DNA of 64,000 nt, from contig NZ_LGRO01000001.1 in the NCBI RefSeq assembly GCF_001280565.1, positions 3,131,504-3,195,503 of the forward strand, written 5' to 3'. Shown piece after piece: positions 7,604 through 16,301 of the stretch. The translations under genes and the position numbers were made by a program. Within the stretch, counting starts at the first letter, position 1. Every line of letters begins with the position of its first letter. The stretch comes from Sulfobacillus thermosulfidooxidans (GTDB taxonomy: Bacteria; Bacillota; Sulfobacillia; Sulfobacillales; Sulfobacillaceae). The notes below the pieces were generated by a model. The model worked only from the letters and a program-made list of their open reading frames with translations. It was not told the DNA's origin and made no database searches.

Positions 7604-9084
7604 GGATGCACGCTTTCTTCGGTTAGGGGCATATGAGATAGCTTCAGCCGTTTTGGTGACTGTAAGCGTCCATTTTGAGTCAGCTGGGCATAAGCTGTTC
7701 CCCTAGGCAGATAGCGTAAATCAGGAGGCAAGTCATAAGGTTGGGCCAGACGGGAAAATATGGCAGCATCGTCCGCGTGAATGCCGCCGAAAATAATGCG
7801 TTGACGGGCATTAGCCAATAAAGCTTCTTTGAGGGGCACAGATAACTGCCCAAGATCTTGATGGGCCAAAACCATTCCAACGGAATAGCCACGAGCTAAC
7901 GCTAAAAAATCTCCCAGATCAGGGGTGACATACTGGTGAAATTCATCGAGATATAGAAAATAAGGATGGACGGTGCTCGCTTTAAGGCGGCGATACGTGG
8001 CCATGGCTAATCCATGCCATAAAAGCGTGCCTAAGACTTTGGCAGATTCTCCTAAGCGAGCCAGGGATAAAGGACAAATGACACTAATGTCTTCTTTGAG
8101 CACATTATCCCAATCAAAATCCCCCGGCCCCGATAAAACCCGGCGGACATCGGGATTAACGAGAAGCAATTCCAAGCGGTTGAGTAATCCTTGACGCTGT
8201 TCTTGCGCACTGCGAGCGCCAATTTGTTTTAATTGTTCCCGAAAATAGGCCAGGATACGGAGATCTTCTGTTTGGGCAAGAACATCTTCGCGAAAAGATT
8301 CGGCGCGAAGAAAATCTAAAACATGATAAAGACTAGCGGCGTCACCTAAGGCTTCTTTCACCGCCATCACGCTATACATCAATAAGACCCGGGAAGTAAC
8401 GGCATAAAAGGGATGACCGGCTTCCGTAATTTGATTCAGGGCCCAGGACAATCCTTCGGCTGCAACATCTGCGGGTCCATTTAATGGATTATAATGGGCA
8501 CAATTGGGTTTGTGCGGATCAAAATAAATCACCGTGGCATGAGAGGACAAAGCTGTTTGATAGGCGGTATAACTGAGATCTCCTTTCGGTTCAATCAACG
8601 TAATGCCGCGTCCGGCCTCCAAATCTTGGCGAATTAAGGGCATTAAAATACTTGACGATTTGCCTGAACCCGTCGGTCCGATAATATGCATATGCATAAA
8701 CCGGTCCGTCGTATGGATTTGAATGGGCCAGTGCGTCAGCGGTCGGTAACCTACCGTGATAGCCTGTTTCGGCGGACTTTTAGCAGCGCTTTTTTTCCAT
8801 AAGAAAAAACCGGTGGCTATAGCTAATAGTATTGCATTAGGGGTGATGTCCACGGTCCACCAGGTTATCAAAAAGGCCAAAGCGACGGCTTTTTGTGGCG
8901 ATGCATTGACGGCAAAAAGTCCCACCGAAAGCGCTGCCATCATGAAAATATCCCAGGAATGGATAAAGCGAGCATATCCGAAGAGATGGGAAAGAAGCGT
9001 ATCGAGGATGGCGATAACACTCCAAAAACTTATAACAATCCAATATATCATCGACAGTACGGATTTTAGTCGAAAATGCATCAT
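7600..9084 (-). CDS. Type IV coupling protein-like DNA-transfer ATPase (VirD4/TraG/TraD family)
   Basis: About 494 residues. Three or four hydrophobic segments in the first 110 residues, then Walker A GPTGSGKSSSILMPLI, the coupling-protein motif LIEPKGDLS, and Walker B YFLYLDEFHQYV with a TraM-recognition-like region ALARGYSVGMVLAHQDLGQL. Such proteins are hexameric membrane pumps that bring relaxase-DNA complexes to a type IV secretion channel. Start at tandem ATGs 9084/9081 because AGGAGG (9089-9094) is correctly spaced; the frame opens earlier at 9105. It forms a two-gene unit with the downstream replication-relaxation gene and has no other transfer genes around it. Confidence 0.82.
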   Translation of the reverse strand: MMHFRLKSVLSMIYWIVISFWSVIAILDTLLSHLFGYARFIHSWDIFMMAALSVGLFAVNASPQKAVALAFLITWWTVDITPNAILLAIATGFFLWKKSAAKSPPKQAITVGYRPLTHWPIQIHTTDRFMHMHIIGPTGSGKSSSILMPLIRQDLEAGRGITLIEPKGDLSYTAYQTALSSHATVIYFDPHKPNCAHYNPLNGPADVAAEGLSWALNQITEAGHPFYAVTSRVLLMYSVMAVKEALGDAASLYHVLDFLRAESFREDVLAQTEDLRILAYFREQLKQIGARSAQEQRQGLLNRLELLLVNPDVRRVLSGPGDFDWDNVLKEDISVICPLSLARLGESAKVLGTLLWHGLAMATYRRLKASTVHPYFLYLDEFHQYVTPDLGDFLALARGYSVGMVLAHQDLGQLSVPLKEALLANARQRIIFGGIHADDAAIFSRLAQPYDLPPDLRYLPRGTAYAQLTQNGRLQSPKRLKLSHMPLTEESVHP

Positions 9085-9097
9085 ATGACCTCCTTGT

Positions 9098-9114
9098 GTC
9101 GACAAAATTCGACA
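9098..9114 (-). promoter_or_regulatory. Paired Spo0A-box-like motifs upstream of the coupling-ATPase gene
   Basis: On the minus strand TGTCGAA (9108-9114) and TGTCGAC (9098-9104) lie 10 bases apart, just upstream of the ribosome site. TGTCGAA is the core 0A box; the second differs at the last base. The arrangement is suggestive but could be chance. Confidence 0.3.
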
Positions 9115-9232
9115 ATATAAGGAGAAATCCTCTTTTTAGGTATAGACTGTTTGGCCTCTACCGGCTTCGATTTTCTTCGGTTTAAACCTCTTCGGGAAAC
9201 AGTGCGGAAGATGTTTCTCGGAATGATCTGGA

Positions 9233-9265
9233 AAAAGAAAAAATCCCCCGGTTTGACACGGGGGA
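9233..9265 (-). terminator. Rho-independent terminator of the phosphomannomutase gene
   Basis: On the minus strand, a perfect 7-bp stem (TCCCCCG/CGGGGGA, 8-base loop) is followed by a T-rich tract. It lies about 33 bases after the stop of the mutase gene and ahead of the coupling-ATPase gene. Confidence 0.8.
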
Positions 9266-9298
9266 CAAGAAAAGAACTAGCAAGAAGCAAAGAAAAAG

Positions 9299-10696
9299 CT
9301 AGTTGCCTGACCAGTCAATGTGAGAGATATACGGGAATGATGTTAAGGCCTGTTCAAGATCTTGAATGATGGTTTGTAAATGTTCGGCGGTATCGGCTTC
9401 TGCCCGCGCGACTAAAGCGGGTTGGGTATTCGATGCTCGCACTAATCCCCATCCGTATGGGAAAACCACACGGACCCCGTCGACATCGATAACGGATACA
9501 TCGCTTCGGGCCTGATAGGCATTACGTAAAGCGTTCACAACTTCGGTTTTTTTATCGTCGGGACAATCAATGCGCACTTCGGGAGTTGATGGCTTCATGG
9601 GGACATCTTGGAGTAATTGGGATAGCGGACGATCGGAATGTGAGAGGATCCTTAAAAGACGTCCGGTAGCATAAAAAGCGTCATCAAACCCATAGTACTC
9701 ATCAGCGAAAAACATATGTCCGGACATTTCCCCGGTAAATACAGCGCCAATTTCTCGCATGCGCGCTTTAATCAGCGAATGTCCCGTTTTGAAGAATTCC
9801 GGTTGGCCGCCTAGGCGCACGATTTCATCCACCAAGGTTTGTGAGCACTTCACCTCGACAATCGCTTTCGCCCGCGGGTGACGCGCCAGGATTTCTCGCC
9901 AATAGAGGACCATGAGACGGTCTCCCCAAATAATATCCCCTTGATCATCCACAACCCCGATGCGGTCCCCATCTCCATCAAAGGCAACACCTAAGTCCGC
10001 CCCGGTTTCTTTGACTCGCGTAATGAGATCTTGCAGGTTCTTTGCCACGACCGGATCGGGGTGATGGTTGGGGAATGTGGGATCGGGTTCGCAATAAAGG
10101 AATTCGGCATTGTTAACACCAAAGGCTTTCATGACATCGCGTGCAAAAAGACTCGGCGTCCCATTTCCGCAATCAACAATCACATGAAGGGGTTTGGGAC
10201 CCAACTGAATTTTTTCATGGAGCATGGCAAGATAAGCGGGCACAGGATTCGCGGTCGTCCGTTTACCGGCGCCTTGGTGAAAGGAACCGCTTTCTAAGAT
10301 GGCCCGAACTTTTTGAATTTCCTCCCCATAAATCGTGGCAGGACCTAACGCTAACTTAAAGCCATTATATTCGGCGGGATTATGCGAAGCGGTTATCATG
10401 ACGCCGCCATCGATATTGAAATGGATGCGAGCAAAATAAAAGATTGGGGTCGTTACCTGACCGATATCAATCACATCCACACCTGTCGATAACAATCCCT
10501 CAGTCATGGCATCACGAAATGCTGGCGAGGAACTGCGAGAATCCCAGCCTAGAAGTGCTTGAGACACATCATGGTCTAACAAATATGTTCCAAAAGCTTT
10601 GCCTAACTGGCTGACACCTTCCAAAGTAAAATCTTGGTCAACTAATCCGCGGATATCGTATTCGCGAAACACAGTGGGATTTATGCTGGATGACAT
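9299..10696 (-). CDS. Phosphomannomutase/phosphoglucomutase
   Basis: 465 residues from ATG 10696 (AAGGAT 8 bases upstream; a GTG 6 bases earlier is less well placed). All four alpha-D-phosphohexomutase motifs are visible: phosphoserine loop MITASHNPAEYNG, metal loop AFDGDGDRIG, sugar-binding GEMSGH, and phosphate-binding RASNTQP. GEMSGH is the form found in enzymes active on both mannose and glucose phosphates. It would provide mannose-1-phosphate for nucleotide-mannose, plausibly feeding the polyprenol-P-mannose module at 0.8-3.2 kb, though the genes are not linked in one operon. Confidence 0.88.
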   Translation of the reverse strand: MSSSINPTVFREYDIRGLVDQDFTLEGVSQLGKAFGTYLLDHDVSQALLGWDSRSSSPAFRDAMTEGLLSTGVDVIDIGQVTTPIFYFARIHFNIDGGVMITASHNPAEYNGFKLALGPATIYGEEIQKVRAILESGSFHQGAGKRTTANPVPAYLAMLHEKIQLGPKPLHVIVDCGNGTPSLFARDVMKAFGVNNAEFLYCEPDPTFPNHHPDPVVAKNLQDLITRVKETGADLGVAFDGDGDRIGVVDDQGDIIWGDRLMVLYWREILARHPRAKAIVEVKCSQTLVDEIVRLGGQPEFFKTGHSLIKARMREIGAVFTGEMSGHMFFADEYYGFDDAFYATGRLLRILSHSDRPLSQLLQDVPMKPSTPEVRIDCPDDKKTEVVNALRNAYQARSDVSVIDVDGVRVVFPYGWGLVRASNTQPALVARAEADTAEHLQTIIQDLEQALTSFPYISHIDWSGN

Positions 10697-10712
10697 GCGC
10701 ACGATCCTTTCT

Positions 10713-10733
10713 TTTCTCGTTTCTCGTTTCTCG
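10713..10733. repeat. Three tandem 7-bp repeats (TTTCTCG) in the mutase leader
   Basis: Three exact head-to-tail copies of TTTCTCG sit immediately upstream of the mutase ribosome site; in the mRNA they give a purine-rich CGAGAAA series. Such repeats can change copy number by slippage. Confidence 0.7.
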
Positions 10734-10805
10734 TCTCTGGTTTCTTGTTTTTTATCTCGCCATTTTGCTCCGGTGGCCTATTCCTAACGCGATGACGTAC
10801 GATTT

Positions 10806-10916
10806 TTATGAACTGATGAATTGTGCACGTCTTTCAAGATCATGTGCCTCATGGGCTTCATCATACCGCTTGTCTTTGCGGGCGTCTATGCCGGGGTAAG
10901 TTAAGAATTTTAACAT
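10806..10916 (-). CDS. Candidate small ORF, 36 residues
   Basis: Open frame ATG to TAA in the 339-base gap between the mutase and the NCS1 permease. The peptide is highly charged in its second half (DARKDKRYDEAHEAHDLERR), with a composition more like real protein than noise. No ribosome binding site precedes the ATG and no family is recognised; it may be a remnant of a longer gene or nothing. The rest of the gap (10734-10805, 10917-11025) shows AT-rich sequence and no other feature. Confidence 0.25.
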   Translation of the reverse strand: MLKFLTYPGIDARKDKRYDEAHEAHDLERRAQFISS

Positions 10917-11035
10917 AAAATGGCAGGATATTTTTTTGTGCTACTAACCAAATTTGTTGACGCGTTCCGAACATTTTTATAAAATTTCTTCGGAATCGTT
11001 CGGATTATATTGTCCCACACTATGGGCGGAGGTGT

Positions 11036-12418
11036 ATGATGGCGGCAACCAAGAAAGCCAGCCAGTATGGTGATGAAGTGGCTCGCATTGAGCCCATTGG
11101 GATTGAACACATTGAGGAAACAGAACGGCACGGGCATGTGTCCTCTGTTTTTACCTTGTGGTTTGGGGCTAACGTCGAACTGGCCACGTTAACCACGGGA
11201 ACCGCGGCGGTCGCGCTCTTTGGGCTAAATTTTGAGCAAGCCGCATTGGGATTGATTTTGGGTAATATTTTAGGAGTGATTTTATTAGGCCTAGTGTCTA
11301 CCTTTGGTCCCCGTTTGGGTGTGCCGCAAATGGTGCATTCGAGGGCACCCTTTGGGTTTTATGGGAACTTTCTTCCCGGAGCCCTCAACGCGATCGCAGG
11401 GGTCATGTGGTTTGCGGTGAATACGGTGTTGGGATCATTTGCATTTGAAGCATTGTTCCATACCAATTTCGTGGTGGCCCTTTTGGTGATGGCCCTGGTC
11501 CAGGTGATTGTGGCTGTCTATGGTTATAATATGATTCATGCTGTGGAACGGTTTATGGCCATTATTTTAACTTTAGTATTTATCGGCGTATCCATTTTTG
11601 CCTTTGCTCACGCCAATTACGCCTTGCCGTTTGATGCGAAATCCCCCTTGGGGCAATATACAGGAATTCGTGGGGGCATTATTGAAGCCGTGGGCTTGGC
11701 TCTATCCTACTTGTTAGGCTGGACCGTTTTTGGCTCGGATTATACCCGGTACTTACCGGCGGATACTAAGCCGTCAAAGGTATTTTTTAATGCCGCCTCG
11801 GCTAACTTCATTGCCGGGGTATGGTTGGAATTAGTGGGGGTGGCGCTCGCGACCATTTTCCCGCAAGCGGCTTCTAGCCCCAATCCGATTAGTTTATTAA
11901 CAGGCATTGAACCGCATTGGATGGTTCCGGTGGCTCTATTTGCGGTTATCATTGGCACGGTCACCGCAGATGTCTTAAATATTTATTCGGGTTCGTTGTC
12001 GGCCTTGGTCATTAATATTCCCGTTAAACGGTGGATGGCGGCAATTTTAGTCGGCATTATCGGCGCAATTTTAGCCTATGTTGCTAGAAAGTCTTATTAT
12101 CTGGATTTCGAAAACTTCTTGTTTTTGCTAGCCTATTGGTTAGCTCCATGGACAGCCGTGGTATTGGTGGATTTCTTTGTGATCCGCAAAGAACGTTATC
12201 ACACCGGTCTGTTTTACGATCCCAGGCGGTTTGTCCGTTCCGGACTTTGGGCGTGGATTATTGCGATTGTGGTCTCTATTCCCTTTTTCAACCAGGCCTT
12301 GTATGTCGGAAGCTTTGCTTATCATCATCCGCATATGGGCGATATATCCTATTACGTCAGTTTCATCGTGGCGGCTATTGTCTATTTCATCTTAGGACAG
12401 CGTACGGCCAGGGATTAA
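11036..12418 (+). CDS. NCS1-family nucleobase permease (purine/cytosine permease-like)
   Basis: 460 residues, about twelve transmembrane segments. The N-terminal region IEPIGIEHIEETERHG and the following LWFGANVELATLTTG are typical of NCS1 (purine-cytosine permease) proteins, as are MVHSRAPFGFYGNFLP and GSDYTRYLP. These are proton- or sodium-coupled importers of nucleobases, hydantoins or related compounds; substrate cannot be assigned. ATG 11036 follows GGCGGAGG at 11026-11032. It is a single-gene unit ended by the strong hairpin at 12433. Confidence 0.85.
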   Translation: MMAATKKASQYGDEVARIEPIGIEHIEETERHGHVSSVFTLWFGANVELATLTTGTAAVALFGLNFEQAALGLILGNILGVILLGLVSTFGPRLGVPQMVHSRAPFGFYGNFLPGALNAIAGVMWFAVNTVLGSFAFEALFHTNFVVALLVMALVQVIVAVYGYNMIHAVERFMAIILTLVFIGVSIFAFAHANYALPFDAKSPLGQYTGIRGGIIEAVGLALSYLLGWTVFGSDYTRYLPADTKPSKVFFNAASANFIAGVWLELVGVALATIFPQAASSPNPISLLTGIEPHWMVPVALFAVIIGTVTADVLNIYSGSLSALVINIPVKRWMAAILVGIIGAILAYVARKSYYLDFENFLFLLAYWLAPWTAVVLVDFFVIRKERYHTGLFYDPRRFVRSGLWAWIIAIVVSIPFFNQALYVGSFAYHHPHMGDISYYVSFIVAAIVYFILGQRTARD

Positions 12419-12432
12419 TCCCACAACTCAGT

Positions 12433-12469
12433 AAGAGCCGAACCTTCTTAAATATAAGGTTCGGCTCTT
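12433..12469. terminator. Bidirectional terminator hairpin
   Basis: Perfect 14-bp inverted repeat (AAGAGCCGAACCTT and complement, 9-base loop) between the convergent NCS1 and APC permease genes, with TTGTTTT on the plus side. It can serve both strands. Confidence 0.85.
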
Positions 12470-12482
12470 GTTTTATAGCGGG

Positions 12483-13898
12483 TTATTTTTCCGGCGATTT
12501 GACTTCGATGAAGTCGGTGGGGTCAAATACATAAAACGCTTGCGCACCGCGGTGTGGCACGGCATAAAATGCGGCGAACAGGACAATGCCGCCGACGATC
12601 CAGTCAATACTGGACCCCATGACCCCGGGGGCTAAAACGATAAAGAGGACTAAGAGCCCGAGCAAGAGACTAGAAGTCACATAGGAGAGAATGCGTAAGG
12701 GGAGGTGTTGGTGATCCCCGGCATGAGGCCATTGATGACGGTGGATGGTGGTCAGGAACCAGGAGGCGCTTAAGCTATCTAAAAAGAATTCTAACGTGAG
12801 GAAAAACCCCGCCGAGGATAAGACCACTTGAAATAAATGATCAAGGGAGGGGACCCATAATTCCAATGAGACGACAAAAAGAGCCAGCGCTAACGGCACA
12901 ATGATCGCGAATAAAGGAGATTTTCGGCGATTCATCTGGGTGAAATGCTGCGGGAGCAAGCGGTCGCGTCCCAATGCAAAGAGAACCCGGCTTAAAATAT
13001 AGGTTGTTAACCACAATGATCCCGCCGTGGAGGCCAAAATCGGGATCAAAATGATCCAATGGGCCGAGGGAAATACTCGAAATGCCCAAGCGCTCAGGGG
13101 ATCGGGACTATTCGAGATCCCATGCCAGGGAGTTTCATGCAAAATCAGGGGGAATAAGACAGCATAGATTCCAAAAGCAAATAGCGCGCCCAAAATGCCC
13201 GATAAGCCGGGATCTTTGGTCGGGGCTTTGGCTTCTTCCGCTGCGTAACTATCAATTTCCCAGCCATCCATGATGGTAGACGCCACCACCGCGGCGATAA
13301 ATATCCCAGTCCAGGGAATATGGGGTTCAGGCAACACTTTGACGTGTAAGACCGGAAAGCGCCATAAAGCGGTCATCATTAAAATGATGAGGGATAGCAC
13401 TTCAATGCCCAAAAACAGTTCGGTAAATCGGGCTGTGGGTTTTGATCCCATTAGCAGAGGAATCATCGCAAAGCCCACCCAAAAGGCACTGATCATGAAC
13501 AGCGCCAAAACCGGGGCATTTTGACGAGGAAATAATAAGGCCCAGGTGTATTGTGCCGCGGGCATTATGATAGGCGGCAGGGAAGAAAAATAGGCGACAA
13601 TCACCACGATGGCTTGAAACCGGGCGTAACGGGCGCCCATCACTTGCCTTCCCCAGTGATAAGATGCTCCGGCATTGGGAAAATGCTGATTCAATAACCG
13701 AAAGATAAACGCACTTGCGATCAAAGGGATGGCAATGATAAGAATCGCCCACATGACATCCGAGCCGGCTAAGCCAATCATGACGCCTCCCGCTGCTGCA
13801 ATACTAAATAACGGGCCCACGCTGGATATCGAGAGAGAGGTTAAATCGGTTAAATGAAAGACTTGGCGAAACCTTGATGATGACAACTTGTTCAACAA
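12483..13898 (-). CDS. APC-superfamily amino acid permease
   Basis: 471 residues with about twelve hydrophobic helices. The start of the core, LTDLTSLSISSVGPLFSIAA, and FPNAGASYHWGRQVMG correspond to the unwound TM1 region and TM2/loop of APC transporters. Substrate is probably an amino acid or amine but cannot be specified. The gene begins with TTG at 13898 (GAGGTG about 5 bases upstream; no ATG nearby). Monocistronic, between a terminator and the divergent GNAT gene. Confidence 0.8.
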   Translation of the reverse strand: MLNKLSSSRFRQVFHLTDLTSLSISSVGPLFSIAAAGGVMIGLAGSDVMWAILIIAIPLIASAFIFRLLNQHFPNAGASYHWGRQVMGARYARFQAIVVIVAYFSSLPPIIMPAAQYTWALLFPRQNAPVLALFMISAFWVGFAMIPLLMGSKPTARFTELFLGIEVLSLIILMMTALWRFPVLHVKVLPEPHIPWTGIFIAAVVASTIMDGWEIDSYAAEEAKAPTKDPGLSGILGALFAFGIYAVLFPLILHETPWHGISNSPDPLSAWAFRVFPSAHWIILIPILASTAGSLWLTTYILSRVLFALGRDRLLPQHFTQMNRRKSPLFAIIVPLALALFVVSLELWVPSLDHLFQVVLSSAGFFLTLEFFLDSLSASWFLTTIHRHQWPHAGDHQHLPLRILSYVTSSLLLGLLVLFIVLAPGVMGSSIDWIVGGIVLFAAFYAVPHRGAQAFYVFDPTDFIEVKSPEK

Positions 13899-14052
13899 CC
13901 GGCACCTCGATTCTGCAGTGAACAGACACTGTCATCATACATGACAAGGCGGTTCTCCCACTAGCCCATTTCGTGGGAAGCCAGCAGGATTTTATTGCCG
14001 AAAGACCGAAATGTTTCATAAAATGAAATCGAACCTGAAGAGAGGCGAAGGT

Positions 14053-14505
14053 ATGCAAATTCGACCATATCGTCCACAACAAGATTATCGTGACGTGCTG
14101 AATGCGCAATGTGACCTGTACAAAATAAATTTTCCGAAGTTTGTGTGTACGCCGGCATTTTTGGCTGACCAAGCTCAGCGCCTTAGGGCAGCGGCGCGAA
14201 GGCCTTTTGAAAACGGTATTTTTGTTTTAGAAGACGGCTTGGATTTTGCGGGATTTGTATGGGTGGCATTGCGGATGGATTTACAGGGGACTTACGGTTC
14301 GATTGATCAAGTCTATTTACGAGAACCTTATCGCCGGCGGGGGTTCGGCAAGTTGTTGATGCAAGCCGCCCATGATTTTATTCGCAAGCAAGGGATTACG
14401 ACGGCACGACTATATGTCACAGCAGACAATACGGATGCCGTACATCTGTATGAGCGGGAAGGCTATCATACCACACGACTAGAAATGGAACGGACGTTAT
14501 CATAA
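14053..14505 (+). CDS. GNAT-family N-acetyltransferase
   Basis: 150 residues from ATG 14053, preceded by AGAGGCGAAGG. Clear GNAT layout: IRPYRPQQDYRDV at the N-terminus, the acetyl-CoA loop VYLREPYRRRGFGKLLMQAA (motif A, RRxGxG/A type), and VTADNTDAVHLYEREGY near the end. Acceptor substrate unknown. Single gene between the APC permease promoter region and a strong terminator. Confidence 0.82.
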   Translation: MQIRPYRPQQDYRDVLNAQCDLYKINFPKFVCTPAFLADQAQRLRAAARRPFENGIFVLEDGLDFAGFVWVALRMDLQGTYGSIDQVYLREPYRRRGFGKLLMQAAHDFIRKQGITTARLYVTADNTDAVHLYEREGYHTTRLEMERTLS

Positions 14506-14524
14506 TAACCTGGCATAAAAGGGG

Positions 14525-14553
14525 AACACCGCTGCCGTAAGGGCAGCGGTGTT
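14525..14553. terminator. Bidirectional terminator hairpin
   Basis: Twelve-bp perfect stem (AACACCGCTGCC / GGCAGCGGTGTT) with a short loop, placed between the convergent GNAT and htrA genes. Confidence 0.8.
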
Positions 14554-14561
14554 AAATTATT

Positions 14562-15770
14562 TTAGAAGCTCGGAACAGTGGAAGGTTCGGTAATGGGACC
14601 ATTAGGTTCTTGGCCAATGGTGACATTTCTTGTCACAATTCGTCCCTGATCGTTCACTGTAATGGTAATATGTTGGCCGACGTGAGTTTTGTCGATAATG
14701 CTCTTGAGCTGGCTTGCCGACGTGACGGATTGACCATTCACCGCCGTGATGACTTCCCCAGCATATAATCCAGCATTTTGTGCCGGGCTATTGGGCTCTA
14801 CATAGGCAATGACGACGCCCGTGCTGGTGGGTAAGCCGTATTGTTGGGCCAAACTCTTGGAATCTGTGCCAATAAAGACTCCAAGCCAAGGACGAATGAC
14901 ATGACCATATTTCATCAGTTGCGGCAAAATTTCTTCCACCGTGGATGTTGGGATGGCAAAGCCAATGCCTTGTCCTTGGGTTGAGACCGCGGTATTGATG
15001 CCGACAACCTGTCCGGCCAAGTTGAGTAAAGGACCACCGCTGTTGCCCGGATTAATCGCGGCTGAGGTTTGAAGCAAATTGCGGTAATGGCGGTTGCCAA
15101 TCGTCAAGGGACGTCCTTTAGCACTAATCACACCTACGGTCACTGTATGGCTGAGATCATAGGGATTGCCAATGGCAATCGCCCAGGCTCCCACTGGGGT
15201 CTGATTTGAATTGCCTAACACCAAATAGGGTAAGGGTTTAGGGGCAGAAATTTTCAAGACCGCCAGATCGGTGGCATAGTCTGTCCCGACACGTGTGGCG
15301 TTAAAGGGTTTGGAATAGCCTGGTACATAAACTTCAATTTTGGTTGCACCATGAATGACATGGTCATTGGTTAGTAGATAACCCCGGCTGTTGATAAAAA
15401 ATCCCGATCCAATATCTGTTTGAATTTCCGTTTGCGGGGTCATGGGAAGGTTATTCCCAAAGATGGATCCAAAAAAAGGATTAAAGAAAGGTGATGAAGA
15501 AATCGATACAGACTGGGGCACCGTGGCCACAATTTTTACGACAGCTGGCCCGTCACGTTTGACCACATTGGAAATCGTATCGGGCCCTAAAGGTAACGTG
15601 GGCGGTGTATAAGAGGCTACCGTGGCATAGGGTGTTTGTACTTTGGATTTAGAAATGATGGCGTTTGACGGATTCAGATGATCATAAGCAATGAGTCCGC
15701 CACTCACGGCCCCAGCACCAACAGCAAATCCAATCACGGCAGCGCTCAAGGTGCGTGCGATAGGGCGCAT
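14562..15770 (-). CDS. HtrA/DegP-type serine protease with PDZ domain
   Basis: 402 residues from ATG 15770 (AAGGAGG well spaced; an ATG 6 bases earlier is too close). One N-terminal transmembrane anchor (about 8-28), then a trypsin-like domain with the triad visible: His in LLTNDHVIHG (about 137), Asp in YATDLAVLKI (about 168) and Ser in INPGNSGGPL (about 244). A PDZ domain follows (about 268-388). This is the membrane-anchored HtrA architecture of Firmicutes, a quality-control protease/chaperone outside the membrane. Paired 11-bp-spaced TTACA motifs upstream suggest control by an OmpR-family regulator. Confidence 0.93.
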   Translation of the reverse strand: MRPIARTLSAAVIGFAVGAGAVSGGLIAYDHLNPSNAIISKSKVQTPYATVASYTPPTLPLGPDTISNVVKRDGPAVVKIVATVPQSVSISSSPFFNPFFGSIFGNNLPMTPQTEIQTDIGSGFFINSRGYLLTNDHVIHGATKIEVYVPGYSKPFNATRVGTDYATDLAVLKISAPKPLPYLVLGNSNQTPVGAWAIAIGNPYDLSHTVTVGVISAKGRPLTIGNRHYRNLLQTSAAINPGNSGGPLLNLAGQVVGINTAVSTQGQGIGFAIPTSTVEEILPQLMKYGHVIRPWLGVFIGTDSKSLAQQYGLPTSTGVVIAYVEPNSPAQNAGLYAGEVITAVNGQSVTSASQLKSIIDKTHVGQHITITVNDQGRIVTRNVTIGQEPNGPITEPSTVPSF

Positions 15771-15841
15771 GAACATTCCTCCTTCGATAGTCCGTAAAGA
15801 TCACGAGTAATGTCTTTTCATGAGTAGTGTATCCAGCACTT

Positions 15842-15861
15842 GTTACAAAACCGTTACAAAA
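15842..15861. promoter_or_regulatory. Direct repeat GTTACAAAA x2 upstream of htrA
   Basis: GTTACAAAA occurs at 15842 and 15853, exactly 11 bp apart (one helical turn), about 75 bases before the htrA start. Spaced direct repeats of this kind are how OmpR/PhoP-type regulators bind. No direct proof of which regulator. Confidence 0.4.
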
Positions 15862-15947
15862 TCTGGATTGGTTGGCGTTTTCGGCAGGAATTTCTGTACT
15901 CAAAGACGAAGTCTTGAAATATTTCGATGGTGGTAGGTGAATGCTGG

Positions 15948-16301
15948 GTGAATATTTGGATCATTGACGACAATAAGGCTTTACTGGAATTGTTAATGTC
16001 ATCACTCGAAGACATGATGTGGCATCTCTATACATTTTCGTGTGGTCAGGAAGTTCTAACCTTTCCATATCAGCCGGTAAATGCGCCAGATGTGGTGATT
16101 TTAGATTGGACATTACCAGATTTACCCGCATCGATTGTTCTCCAACACATCACGGCCCATTATCAGCACGTGCAACTTATCGTGATGTCCGGCAATTCGG
16201 ATATTGAAGAACAATTGCCAACCTCGGCTCGCTGGTTAGGTAAACCTTTTCGTCTCGCGACATTTCGGCAAATGGTGGCAGACGTTGCGTCTTCAGTGTA
16301 A
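15948..16301 (+). CDS. Stand-alone response-regulator receiver protein (Spo0F-like by position)
   Basis: 117 residues from GTG 15948 (an ATG at 15927 would add seven). Only a receiver domain: acidic pair in IWIIDDN, phospho-acceptor Asp in VVILDWTLP, Ser in IVMSGNS and Lys in GKPF, with no output domain. In B. subtilis the single-domain regulator Spo0F lies upstream of glpX-rho; this protein occupies the equivalent place, so a phosphorelay role is possible, but sequence similarity is not close enough by eye to name it. It could equally be a CheY-like or diguanylate-pathway adaptor. Confidence 0.7.
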   Translation: MNIWIIDDNKALLELLMSSLEDMMWHLYTFSCGQEVLTFPYQPVNAPDVVILDWTLPDLPASIVLQHITAHYQHVQLIVMSGNSDIEEQLPTSARWLGKPFRLATFRQMVADVASSV

